Below are positions 1 through 12,400 of a stretch of 21,159 nt of DNA, one piece after another. The DNA lies in contig MEDY01000703.1 in assembly GCA_001724265.1 (NCBI GenBank), positions 1-21,159 of the forward strand, in the 5' to 3' direction. The notes under the pieces are model-generated. The model was given only the letters and a program-made list of their open reading frames with translations, did no database searches and had not been told where the DNA came from. The DNA is from Rhizaria sp. SCN 62-66 (Eukaryota > Rhizaria, unplaced). Positions within the stretch are counted from its first letter, which is position 1. Every line of letters begins with the position of its first letter. A program made the position numbers and the translations under genes.

Positions 1-476
1 TTTGACGATTATTTCACAGAGATTTCTATTGTGGAAGTTACCTGCCGAAAACTGCGTTTTTGGCGTTTTTTAGTTGACGCTACATAGGGGTTACATGTTG
101 TCCCATGTTGTTCGTTAATGATTTTGATGATGTTCATGGCAGTGTGACATTTTGTTAGAATTAAAGGACATCGTGGAAATTGGATTTCATAGTGAAATAT
201 ACGGATGAATTTAATGTAATATGTCATCATTGTTTAAATTGCGTTTTATCGATTCAATATTCCGGCAGTTTACGTCATATCGTAGGCTAATTTGAATCGC
301 CGGGGTGCGGCGTACCACTGAAGAAAATGAAGAAGATAAGCGATACGACAATAAAGTGGATTATCTATTGTAACAGCTAATCATTCAGCTAATTAGTTTA
401 ATATTGGAAAAGTTATCCGTGTTATTGAGCAAATCTTGGTACGTAGTATCATCTAGAAATTGACATCAGTGCCAGT
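1..476. other. A+T-rich spacer downstream of the giant gene
   Basis: This stretch is clearly richer in A+T than the adjoining coding DNA and holds no convincing gene. It lies just 3' of the minus-strand giant gene, so part of it is probably that gene's 3' untranslated region. Read on the minus strand, ATTAAA, a variant polyadenylation hexamer, occurs at 402-397 and again at 215-210. The first is about 75 nt past the stop codon, but such hexamers are common by chance in A+T-rich DNA. A 73-codon minus-strand frame at 9-230 has no recognisable domain, and its composition fits the spacer. I see no tRNA or other structured RNA here. Confidence 0.6.
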
Positions 477-3400
477 TTACAGTGTACAATCGCTAAGTCC
501 GAGATCCCAGAGCAGTGCAGCAGGAACCTCTACGGTGGGGAACAAAAGTGACAGTAACCACAACAGTTTTCGCGCCAATACAACGTCATCCGCCTCCGAG
601 CCCACAGAAGCGGCATTTGCGCTCACAGTCGGGCGTGCAGCCTCCGTGGCGACGAATAGCGGCGTCGGCGTCGCAACCGTGGCACCCGCAAGCACGAGCG
701 CGGGGTCATGGGCAAGCAGAGACGTCGCCTCCATATGCAGCGGCAGTTGCGCGCGCGCAATCGCAGTCGGCGCTGCGGTGGCTGCAGTCTGCGCAGCCGA
801 ATCAGGAACAGTGGAGTCGTTGGTACCGACTATAGGCACGTTGTGCGTATAGATGGCGTCTGCGAGGCGCGTGATGAACTCAAGGAAAGACGCCCATCCG
901 AGACCAAGGCCCATGCCGTTGGCACCGACACCACTTGCACCACCACTACCAGTGCTTGCACCAGCCCTGGAGCGCTTGCCAGGCTTAGAAGTTGCACCAG
1001 AGCCAGAGCCAGCGCTGTTGGTGGCACGCGCGGAGAGAGGAGCCTTACGTGGCGGCGAGTCCGCAGCACGTTGCTTCCCTCCAGTGCTGTTGTTAGTGTT
1101 GCGTTTACCCTTGGTTGCAGCAACAGGAGCATCTGCGAGCGCAGCTGGGTGGGGGTTCGTACGCGTGAACGCGGCGTCAATCGGGTCTTCACCGTCGTCA
1201 TCATCATCGTCGTCGTCATCATCATCGTCGTCATCGATAGCGCTGTCACCATCGTAGTAACCCTCGCCGTTGAAATCGGCAGCGCTGTCCTTGTTTTTGA
1301 AATAGTTAACGAGAGTGTTGTCGACATCACTATCAGCGACAACGGCGTCATTAGCAGTGGTGGATGCAGTCCTAATCACAGACACATGGTCAGATGTTGC
1401 AGATGTTGCAGCAGTTGCAGACTGGAAATTAGACCCCAAGACCGTGGTCACATTTTCCTTCAGGGCAGCGATCGCGCTGTTGCTCCCAGCTCCTGCATCA
1501 GATTCAGAGTCAGAATCACCGTCAGGCTTGTCAGTGATGTCCACGATTGATACGCGCGCACTCAGCCTCTTGCTATTCCTGGCACTCCTGCGACCAGCGC
1601 CGGTGACCAGCACACCAACAGTAACAGGAACGGGACTTATTGCAGAAGTGGCAACCCGAGCAAAGGAAGACGCAGTCGTATCGTCATCATCGCTGTCGCT
1701 GCTGTCACTGTTCTCGGGGAAGAAATCGCTTTCAAAGCTGTTATCACTATCACCGTCATCGTCTTCGTGGATGGTGTAGCTAGAGTAGTTGTTGTGAGAG
1801 CCCAGCTGCTCAGAGTCCTCGATGTAGTCGACGTCGTTGGCGTCCTCACTCGGACCGAGTCCGAGGAGCACATACGGCGCCATGCCGGCAACTGCCTCAG
1901 CGTAAGACCGCACGCCCATCGTAATACCCGCGCCTCCTGCGCCGCTGTTAGCGCCGCTCATGCCCACTGTCAGCACACTGTTACCGCTATTGCTGCCGAC
2001 GCCGCTGCCCGCGTTGCCATCGCCTGCAATAACAGCGCCGCCGCCGCGCCACGGGACGGCCGTGTGCGTGGCCGCCACGCCCCCAATGGCGCCCGCGAGC
2101 GCCGCCGCCGCACGCCGGCCCGCGCCGCCTTGGCCGCGGGGCGCGCCGGCGGCCAGTGCGGCGCCCGCGCGCGCGGCCGCAGAGCCCGTTCCACCGCGGC
2201 CGCCCGCTCCGGCCTCACCAGACGAGCTCGCACCGGCGTTGCTGCTGCCACTATTGATGTTGCTTGCGGCGGCGTGAGACACGTTCTTGCGTGCACCAGC
2301 TGCTGCTGCTGCGGCGGCCACGGCGGCTGCAGCAGTGACCGTGAGAGCGGCGCCAAGCGCAAGGATGGCGGGGAAGCGCGCGGTCGGCAAAGCGGCGCCG
2401 TAGCCTGCGCGACTGTAGCCCACGCGGAAGCCGCGGGTGTGGCCACGACTATCGCCGCGGCTGGGACTAGAGCTGGTGCCCGCGCGGACGAGTTTGCGCT
2501 GTGAGGAGGGACGCTGCGGTGACTGGGAGCGTGGCCGCGACTGCGGGCGCTGAGGTGACTGCGCGCGCGACTGCGTCTGCTCATTGCCATCACTGCTTGA
2601 AGGCACAGAGGACACCCAGGGGCGTCCCTTGGCCAGGTCCCGGGCAGCCACCCGCGCCTCTGCGCGCGCCCGCGCACGCGCTCGGGCGCGCGCCGGCGGA
2701 CAGGGGTCGTATATGGTCGCCGCAAGCACAGTCACGGGCACAGTCACCGTGACAGGGATGAGCACGTTCGCCCACCCAGAGCGCGCCGTGATAGCCGCTG
2801 CCAGCGCCGCCGCGGCCGCGGAAGGGATGGACCCGCGGCGCGCGGCGGACAGCCCGGCGGAGCGCACAGCGTCGGCGGCGAGGCCCACGCCGCCGGGGGC
2901 AGCAAAGGGCACAGGGACGGGAACCAGCATCGCCACGGCGGGGGGCGGCACGGCATGGCACAACGACGACGGCGCCGGCAGCGGGGGCGGGGCCGGCGCC
3001 GCGGCGGGCGGGCGCGCCGAGAGTGTCGTGGTGGCGCGGCACGCAATGGCGGCGACGGCGGAGAGAGTGCCCGTGGACAGACACGATTGCTGCAGAGACT
3101 GTTGCACGGCGAGAGCGGCGGCTTCAGCATCCTCCTCTTCGCTGTTCTTCGCAGATGACGATGACGACGAACCCTTACCTGCATTGTAAGCGCCAGTAGA
3201 GTTCTTAGTGGAAGCTGCTTTGCTTGCGGTTGCACTGGCACTGGCACTCGTACTTGTGCTTGCGCTAGGGTTTGTGACCGCGGCAACAGCCGCTGCGCTG
3301 GCCGCCGCAGCCGCCGCAGCGCTCACCACAGTCGGCGCTGCCCTGCTCGGCTCCGCCTTGTACGCAGGGCACGTGGGCAGAAGTGATGCAGACCACGTGG

Positions 3401-6400
3401 ATGCGCCGCCGCCGATGCCGCCGGTAGCCGCGGTCGCTGCACGCAGCATCACACCACCACCAGTGCCGCCGCGCGCGCCATTGCCGGCGCCGCTGTTGCC
3501 AGAGGTGGCTGCGCTCGCAGTCGCGCTGGCGTCGACGTTGTTCGCGGCAGCAGTGGCGGCAACAAACGACGCGAGGCCCGCAGCGGCTGCGGCGGCCGTG
3601 CCGGTGCCGGCGGCAGCGAGCGCCAGAGTAAGAGCGGCGCGCGGCGGCAAGGGCGGCGTGACATCAGCCGCGGAGGGCGGCGGCAGCGCCAACGTGAACG
3701 CGGAGATCACATCCCAGGATGTCAGCACCCGGGCGCTTACACCGGAAGGTAGCGGGATCATCCCCGCAACAGCGAAGGCAGCTTTGTTCACACCGCCACT
3801 AGCGTCGCTATTGTTTTTGCTGTTGCTGAGCGCGAGCACAGTCGTCGCGCCCCGCGCAAGTCCCAGAAGCCGTGCCAGGCCCTGTGCGGCAGGCAGCGTG
3901 ACACGGCGCCGCCTCACAGCTGCCACAGTGAGCAACGGCGTCCCCACAAGCGCGGCAGCAGCGCCAGCCCCCGTCTGAACAGTCGCGGCGCCGACCGAGG
4001 CGGCCACGATCGAGGCCGCGGCTGTAGCGGCTTCGGCGGGCGTGCGCGGCGGCTGCAGCGACAGCGCGGCGGCCAGCGGCAGCAGCGCGCGCGCAGTGGG
4101 GGCCGCGGCGGGCGCGGGCGGCAGCGCAAGCGTGGCGGCAGGCGTCACGGCGGTGAGCAGGTGCACGAGCTGCTGGGACTGCAGCGAGCACGGTGATGGC
4201 AGCAGCGGCGCCGCGGTGGCCTGCGCCGCGGCAGCTGCGGCCGCGCCTGCGCCCGCGCCGGGGGCGGATGATGTCGCAGCCGCAGTGGCAACAGCGGATG
4301 CAGCGGCAGCGGCGGCGGGCGAAGAGACGAGCGCGACTGCCGCGGGCGGGAACAAGCCAGGCAATGCTTGGAACACACGCAGAGAAGCAACACGCGCGGA
4401 AGCAACCGCGGCGGGCGTAACTGCGGCGGCAGCAGCGGCAACGGCGGCGAGTGCGGCAGCTGCTGCGGCGCTGGTGCTGCTCGCCAGCTCAATTCCTGCC
4501 GGCTTAGCGGGACTACTGTTGCCGCCGTCACAGCCTGCACCGCTGCCGTTTGCACCGCTGGACGACGCGGTGCCAGCGGAGACTCCTGCCCCTGACGCAA
4601 CCGCCGTGGCCGCCGCAGTTGCGACAAGCGCAGCGACCGCGTCGGCGCAGGCGCGCGCGGAGCCGGAGCCCGCGCCGCCGGGCGCGGTCGACGCGGCGGC
4701 AGCGGCGGCGGGCGCCGGGTCGGAGAGAGCGAGGAAGAGGTCGCGTAGAGACGGCGAGAACAGCGTGAGCACGGCGCGGGGGCGCGGGGTGTGCAGCAGC
4801 GGGCGCAGCGACAGCGGGGAGAGATAACGGGGCACGGCAGTGAGAGACGACAATGCTGAGTTTTTCAAGCCCTCATCCGCATTTTTGTCACTTTCAGGTT
4901 CAGCCTTTGTCTCCGTTTCTGCTGTTGTTGTTGACGTCTTGACCTTGACTTCAGTCGAGGTCTCAATATCGTAATCATCAGCGCTCTTGCGGTTTGTAGT
5001 ATTGGAGTCGCACAGCGCGCTCGAGATCAGAGGAGCGTAAGCTGGAAGCAGCGGCGGCAGCGGCGCAAGCGCAGTGTGCAGGAACGGGTAGAGCCGCTCC
5101 GTGAGCAGAGTGGCAAGCATGCCCGCTGCCTCTGCATCGACCGAGATGACGACGCGACCGCAGGCAGTTACGCTGCGGCTGCCAACGCTCGCACTCGACT
5201 GCGAAACGGTGACGGCAAGGGCGAGCTTAACAAGCACAGCATAGAATGCAGGCAGCGACAGCTGCTCTTGCGGGTTCGAGCGCAGAACAGCGGCTGCGCA
5301 CGCAACCTCACTCTCACTTGCACAGCTGTTTGCGGTCGCACCGCTGCTGCTGTTTACATTGCTGCCGCTGCTGCTGACGAACGTTTGTTGTGCCGGGATG
5401 CGGGCAAGCGCGTGCGCCGCTGCTTGGTGCCACCAGTCGCCCTTCCTGCCGTGGCATGCAATGACACCACTGGCACTGAGGATAGCACCTGCACCGATAT
5501 TGGCCTCAATACCGTCGTTAAGACCAACTTTGCGAGACAGGTTGCTGATGCTAGCGTCTGTGATCGAGTTCGAGGAGTTGGCATTTGTGCTGTTGGAGGC
5601 CGCAGGTGTGGTGATGGCAGCTGCGGCACTCTGCAGCGCACGCCAACGTTCATCGCCCTCACCACCACCACTGGCCAACCCCAGCGATAGCACAAGCCAC
5701 GATGAGGGAAAGTACGGCGGCGGCTGCGCGGGAGCAACGTCTCCGACCGTGGCCGCCGCCGCCAGCGCCACCGACGCTGCAGAGGGGGCGGGGGCAAACT
5801 GTAGCGCGGCAGCGGTGGCTGCTGCGGCGGCCGCGGAGGCAGGATGCAGGCCTGCCGTGGCGGCGGAGACAGCGGCCGCGGAGACGGCAGCAGCGGCGGC
5901 GGTGGCGGCAGCGGGAGCGCTAAAGAAAGCGGGCGAATGGCGAGTCGGCAGTGCAGTAATGAGAGAGGCGATTGCAGGAGGCATCAACGCGAGAGGCTGC
6001 GGCAAGGACGATAGTGATGATGACTGAAGTTCGTTGTTACTATTTGTGTTGTTTTGAGTGTTGGTGTCCCAATGTTGCAAAGTTGCATCAACAAACGCGC
6101 GCCGCCACACGCCCTTCCAACCACCAACACCGATACTGCCGCAAAAACGACGAGACTCTACGTCACGAACAGAAAGACCCCAATGCTGCTTCCCCGCCCG
6201 AGATTTCTGCTGTTGCTTATGAAGCAGTAGGAGCTGGCGGTGGTACAGGCGGTGCGTGCGCAGCAGCCTCTCCAGGTCGATCCCGACCGGCGGGTGCAGC
6301 GGCGCGCGCGGCGGGCGGCGGCGGAGGAAGGGGGGCGCCGCGAGCAGCAGAGCGGTGGCGACCTCCCCGGACACGAGCGCAGGCAACGCGCGGGATGAGG

Positions 6401-9400
6401 TGGTGCCGAGTGCAGAGGTTGCGGTTTGCTGCGGAGGCCCTGAAGTAGCTGCTGTCGATGACGTCCCTGGCGATGACTGCGCTTGAAACGGTGACATCGC
6501 AGGCGGTAACGGGGTCGCAGAGGCGGCAGTCGGAGTCGCTGCGCTCGCCGCAGTGGCTGCCAGCAGCGCAGTCTCCGCAGCAGAAATAGGGAGCAGCGGC
6601 AGCTCAAAGAGCCCGCTGTCGCTGCCGACCATGCTCCACGACGTTGCGGTGCCCGCAGCCGCCGCGCTCGCCGCGGCAGCCGCGGCCGCCGCCTCTGCGT
6701 TGGCAGCGGCTGTAACAGCGTCGTCGTACGCCTGTTTCGCCGCTGTTGCGCGGCATGCTGCGGTAAGCGCGGCCCAAGGCCCCCGGCGGTGCGCGAGTGC
6801 AAGCAGAGAGAACGCCGGCCGCAGAAGCGGGTCGTGGCGTGACAGCACGGCTTTGACTGCCAACAGTCCGCTCGGGGAGAGAACAAAAATCGGCTGGCTA
6901 TCGCTCCCGCTCTTTGCAGCGGTCACATTTGCATTAGTGACAGCTTGGCCACTGTTCTCAGCCTGAAGCTGCTGCTGCTGGTGCTGCTGTGGCTGGTGCT
7001 GGAGCTGTTGTTGCTGCGCAGTCGTGAGCAGCGTCCCTACAGTGGCCCACAACTCCTCGAAGTCCTTCCTGGCTGCCGCCGGTGTCGGCTCCTCCTCCTG
7101 TCCGCCCGCGACCGAGGGCGTGCCAGCCGAGACCAGCGGCAGCACCTCGGGCCGGCCGGTGAACAGCGCGGCGCGCGGCGGGGGCGCCACAGTGTGGGGG
7201 CGTGAATACTCGCGGGCGGCGCGGTCCGCGGTGATACAGCGCAACGCCGCGAATTCGGGGTCTGCGTCTGCAGCGTCCGCACTCACAGTGTTGTTTTGAC
7301 TTCCGCTGTCGTTGGCTACGCAGCAACTGCATTCAGAGATGTTATCATTGACCGTGGAATCATCATCATCGCCATCCTTGTTAGTGAAGAGTTCGCAAAG
7401 CAGCCACTGCTGCTCTGGCACTACAGACGCAGAACTATCCGCATCAGCAGCACCGCTGGGGTCGGATTTAGCGCCGCTATTGTTCGTGTTGTTGTTTTTC
7501 TATGAGATTGCGGCCTTAGCAACCGCGACGGCCTCCGGCGCCGGTCCGTCCCTACTGCCAGTCAGCACCGCCCTGAAGCTCGCGCCCAGCGCTGCCGACA
7601 GCAGCGGGTCCGCGCTGAGCACGGCGCTCATTGCGGCCCGCACCTGCTGCGGCAAACCAGCGGTCCAGCCGAACGCGCTCGCCGCTATGGCCACGCTGCC
7701 GGTCCCAGCGGCCGCTGCGGCCGTTGCGGCGGAGGCAGCGGCTGCGGCAGGGGAAGACGACGCAAGCAGAGACTGTAGCGCTGGGGGCGGCGGGGAAGCT
7801 GGCGCGAGGGGCAGCGGCAGCGCGGCGGGGGTGGCGAGGTTCTGTGACGACGCTCCCGCAGCGTAGCCGGATAGCGCCACGCTGCCGCTGGCATTGCTCG
7901 CCGAGCTTGAGCCATTCGCGGAGTTGGACACATTGCCGCTGGCGCTGCTGCTGTTGCTGCTGCCCGTGCTACCGTTGCTCGCGAGAGGAAGGCGGAAGAG
8001 CGGGTGGCCGTGTTGGTTTGCAGACAGCGCACAGTCGAGAGCAAGCGTCGTGAGAGGTGGGGCGCGGTTGGTGCCGAACAGGCGCGGCGGCGCTGGGGCG
8101 GCGCTGTTAGCAGAGCGAGCAGGAGGACGCGGGGACAAGGCAGGGCCCGCAGTCTTAGTCCTGAGAGCAGTCGCTATTGTTGTCCCACTGAGAGCGTTCT
8201 CACCAGTCTCCTTCAAGGTCTCAGTGATACTCTCGTTCCCGTCGCTTGTAACAGCGACGATCTCGGGATCAACGCTAGTTTTTGGCTCAACTTCTTCATC
8301 AATGACAAGCTCAGACTCAGCAGCTGCATCAACCACACCAGAGCTTGCGTCAGCTTCGGCGACAAGATCAACAGTAGCATCCGTGTTTGCCTCAAGATGG
8401 CTTTGGTCACCAGCTGCCTTATCATCATTACCATTGCTCACAGTCGCTTGCGCCGCCGTTGCCTTCGTCTTCTTCGCAGTTTTAGTCTTCGGACGCGGCA
8501 ATTGTGGCGGCGCGGGCGGAGCTTTGGGCACAACCACGGTAAGCACTGCTTGCCCAAACGCCCCCGTCACTGCGGCCGCGGCGAGCAGCAGCCCGATCAC
8601 AAGCGGGGGCGCGCGCGGGTCCGCCGCAGCCGCGCGCGCGAGGGCGCAAAACCGCGCGGCTGTGGCGGTCGACGCCGCGGGCGCAAGCGTGGCGGCCGGC
8701 GAGGTGAGCGGGAGCGCGGGGACGGGCACTGTGGACGTGGCGGCGGCGGCCACCGCGGCTGCGGTTGCGGGAGCAATGTTGAGCGCAGCCGTGCGCTGCT
8801 GAGCGGCCTTTGAGGTGCCGGTAGTCGTCAGTGCGCTGTTGCTGTTGCTGCTATTGCTTCCGGATGAGGTGCTGGGCGCAGGAGGCGGGTGAGTGAATGA
8901 GGCAGCGAGCCACAATGTGTTGACGCTGGCAGCACGTGCGGATGCGCCTCGCTGCTGCTGCTGCTGCTGCTGCAAACCGTTGGTCGCGCTGGTGGCGTTG
9001 TTGCTGTTGCTAAGTGTATCAGATGATGTCGTTAAGAGAACGACACCTTTTTTGCTCGCAGCCATGGCTGCTGTTGCTGAGAGTCCAAGCTCGCGTCCCT
9101 GCTCAAACTCATCACTATGAGAAGCATCTGTGTGACTGTGCGAGTTGTAAGTGTTTGCAAGCACTACCTTCCCCAGCCCGACCGCTGCCACAGCGCCCGC
9201 GTGCACGAGCACGGACGGCGGCATCGTCTGCCACCACTCAGCGGCCGCGGCCGCCGCGGGCAGTCCGTCGGGAAGACTCCTTTCGGTGACGGCCCAAGCG
9301 CCACTCGCATCACCGGCAGAAGAGAAAGTACTCTGCCTGAGACACACACGGCGCGGCAGCGCGTTGAGGTAGCTCGCCGTGATGACGCGCATCGCGAGCC

Positions 9401-12400
9401 TGCGCAGCGTGAACTCGAGACGGAGCACCGCGGCCACGTGCCTCGGCAGTGGACGCAGCACGACGCCGCCGCCAATGCCCGCGCTAGCAGCGGCCGCCGC
9501 AGCCGCAGCCGCCGCGGCGGTGTTAGTCGCGGTCGCGGTCGCCGCGGCGGGGGGCGGGTGGCCCGCGGCGGAAGAAGCCGCGGTGACAAACGCCAACAAG
9601 GCCGCCATCGCGGTCGGGCTTGGCGGCGGCGGCAGGAACACGTCGACGTCGATCGAGTGCGGGGCAATGTGGCTCGGCCACTGGCACGCTGCGCCCGCGC
9701 AGACGCCGGTGTAGCTCACAGTCGCGGCTGCGGCTGCGGCCGCGGCTGCAGACGCGGCGGAGTTGGCGCTGCTGTAACTGCTGCTGGGCTTGCTGGTGAT
9801 GATAGCAGGAACTGTAATCGGAACGTTGGCAAGAAGACCACAGTGAAGACACACAGGAGGAGGGAGAGCTGCTGCAATGGGAGTGAAAGCAACAGTACTT
9901 GCGTCAGTCACAGTGTTACTCGCCCCATTCGTTGCGTCGAGGCTAGTGGTCTTTGCGTTAAGATTGTTGCTCGTAGCCGTCGTTGTGTTGGAAGATTTAG
10001 TTGTTTGTAAACGAGCCAAATAGTAGCGACTTGTGCCGTGTTTATCACCAGTCGTCGTCGTATTGCTATTGACAGGTAGTGAGGGTACTGTAGCGGCAGG
10101 GTCAACCGTCGGTGTTGCAAGAGCCTTTGAAGTGTCGGCGAGGTCCTTTGATGGCGAGCCAATGGACGACAGCACCCCCCCACTTTGTTTCACACTTGTG
10201 CCTTGCTGTTGCTGTTGTTGCTGCTGTTGTTTCTGTTGCTGGTGCTGCGCCAGCACGTGCTGCGTGCGCGCACGCTTCAGCGCAAGCGCCTTCTTCACGA
10301 TCTGCGCTTTAAGCGCCAAGTTGGGCACTGTCTCAAAGCTTGCTGCCATTGAGGGCGTCATATATCCCGCATTGCGCGAACCAGCGTTCGCGTTGCTGTT
10401 CGTAAGCGCAAGCCCACCGCTGGCGGCCGCAACAGCAGCTGCCATCACAGTAGCGCCGGCGCTCATGTTTGAATTTGCACTCGATTTCGCGACTCTTGCT
10501 GTGGGATTGCTGGTGTTGCCGTCCTCACTGATCAAGCGAGGCACGCGAACGCGTGGCGGGGCCACGGCCAGCGGGTCACACGTCTGCAGCAGCGTCCCCG
10601 AGCTGGGGTCAGGCACCGATACTTCCCACGCCGCCAGCGGGTCACCGCCGGGAGGGCCGAGTAAGTCAGCACATGTGTCGCCGTGCCCACAGCTCTTGTT
10701 GCTGTTGCCATTTGGCTTATTAATGAGCGCGAAGCGCAGCCCACCACCGGGAGCAGGCGGCGCTCGGCCACCGATCGTGGTCGTGGTCACAGTGACAGAG
10801 CCTGAACCGGTAGCGGGCGCAGACGTAACCTTGTCACCAGCAGTCGCAGTGACGCCACAACCGCAGCCGCCATTGTTATGAAGCGAGCAGCCACTGGTCC
10901 CAATAGCGGCTGCCACAGCTGCAGCCGCAGGGGCCGCTGCCCAAGCGACGACAACAGCTCGATTGACTCCACGCGCGGTGCCATTCCCATCGGCGCTGCT
11001 ATCAAGCCCCTGGCCGTGCTCCGTTCCCGACGCAGTGCTGTCGTTGTCGCCGTTGTTTTGACGCGGCTTTGAGTTGGTCCACAAACGAGTCGCCGGGTCC
11101 GGCGCCGCGCTCCAGCCCTGCGCGCTAACGTGCGCGCTCAGTGGCGGCTGAGAGAAAAGGCCGCGCGCCTGGCGACGCGGGGAGCCCATGCCCAGTCCTC
11201 CGCCAACTGCATTCGCGCTGACATCGTTCGCGCCACGCTCAAAACTTGCACGGTAAGACGTGTTTGTTGACTCAGGACCGTCTGCACCTGCATCAACGCC
11301 ATCGGCAACTGGGGCCTCAGCGGCTTCAGCCGAAGTGCCGGCACGCGTCGCCGTCGCAGACAGCAGTCTCTGCGTCAGGCGCGCCCGCACACCGGGCCCT
11401 GCGATGCGCGTCGTGCCACCGCCCAAGTGCAGCAGCGCGCCTGTGCCACTGGTGACGCCGGCGCTGTTGACGCTTACACCGTAGCCATGCGAGCCGGCGA
11501 CTTTGGCACCGGTCGCGTTTCCGGTCGCATGATTTGCGTTTGCATTGCTATTGGAATACGCATCGTCGGAGTCAATCGTGGCGAGCGTCGCAGGCAGCGG
11601 AAACGGGAGTTGAGTGACACCCTTAGACTCAACCTCTGCCCGCCCACGCGCATCACGGTAAGTACCAGAGTTGCCTCCCACGAGTACTGCGTTGATCACA
11701 TTGGCGCCTGAACTGCTGCTAGTGTTGGATAGCAGAGCGTCTGCGGCCGTGTCGGCGCCGACGCGACAGTAGTGGTGCGTTTTGTGCTCAGCCGGCACAT
11801 GCAGGCTGCTGGGGCCATCGACTGCAGGGATGTTGGCAAGCCGGCGACGCGCGGCGCGGCGCTGAGCAGCGACAAGCAGAGCAGCAGCCGCAGTGAGGCC
11901 GGGACCCAAGTGCGAGTGCGCGTGCGGCAGAGGATTGCTGCTACCCGCTTTCACACCGTTACCCTGGCTGGCGGTGGCGTTAACAGTGCTGTTACTTGCG
12001 CTCGTGCGACTAGTAACGCTGCCGTCGGCTGACGTGTTGATCCTGAGATTGTTTGTGGCGCGAGGGTTGACAAATGAAGTGGTCGCAGCGCGGGCGATCG
12101 GGGGCGGCTTGATCTTCAGTTCTTGTTGCTGTTGTTGTTGCTGCTGCGGAGTGACGAGAGCTGTTGTTGCTGTCGCAGCTGTTGACGCTAACACTGACAC
12201 AGGCGCGGCGGTGATAGGGCCTATCGCCGTAGTAGTGACATCAGTGCTACCACGACTGTTCATGTTGGTGACGCTGTTGCAAGTGTGCGTATGCGTGACG
12301 GAGCTGGAATTTGTTGAGACAAACCCAGTTGCAGTCGAAGTTGGCGCGGCTGAAGTTTTCGGCACAGCAGAGACTGTGCTCGCTCTAGTGACCGTTGCAA

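Noticed and set aside
9-230. 73-codon minus-strand frame in the left flank
   Set aside because: A+T-rich composition like the spacer, no recognisable domain, and no acceptor-like tract before its start. It is probably chance, though a small exon cannot be excluded.
3200-4800. CRISPR array or satellite repeat suggested by recurrent GCGGC/GCAGC units
   Set aside because: There are no regular repeat-spacer units. The recurrence comes from Ala codons in a translated low-complexity protein.
708-4827. Several plus-strand frames of 130-280 codons opposite the giant gene (for example 708-1550, 3208-3978, 4042-4827)
   Set aside because: They are antisense shadows of GC-rich, Ala-rich coding DNA. Their products are random Arg/Ala/Pro-rich sequence, and the minus frame is open over 14.8 kb.
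7500-7502. Simple gene decay or viral origin as the explanation of the interrupted frames
   Set aside because: No frameshifts or other stops occur in about 6,600 codons, transporter motifs are intact, and nothing resembles viral hallmark genes. A single sequencing error at each site remains possible and is covered by the checks above.
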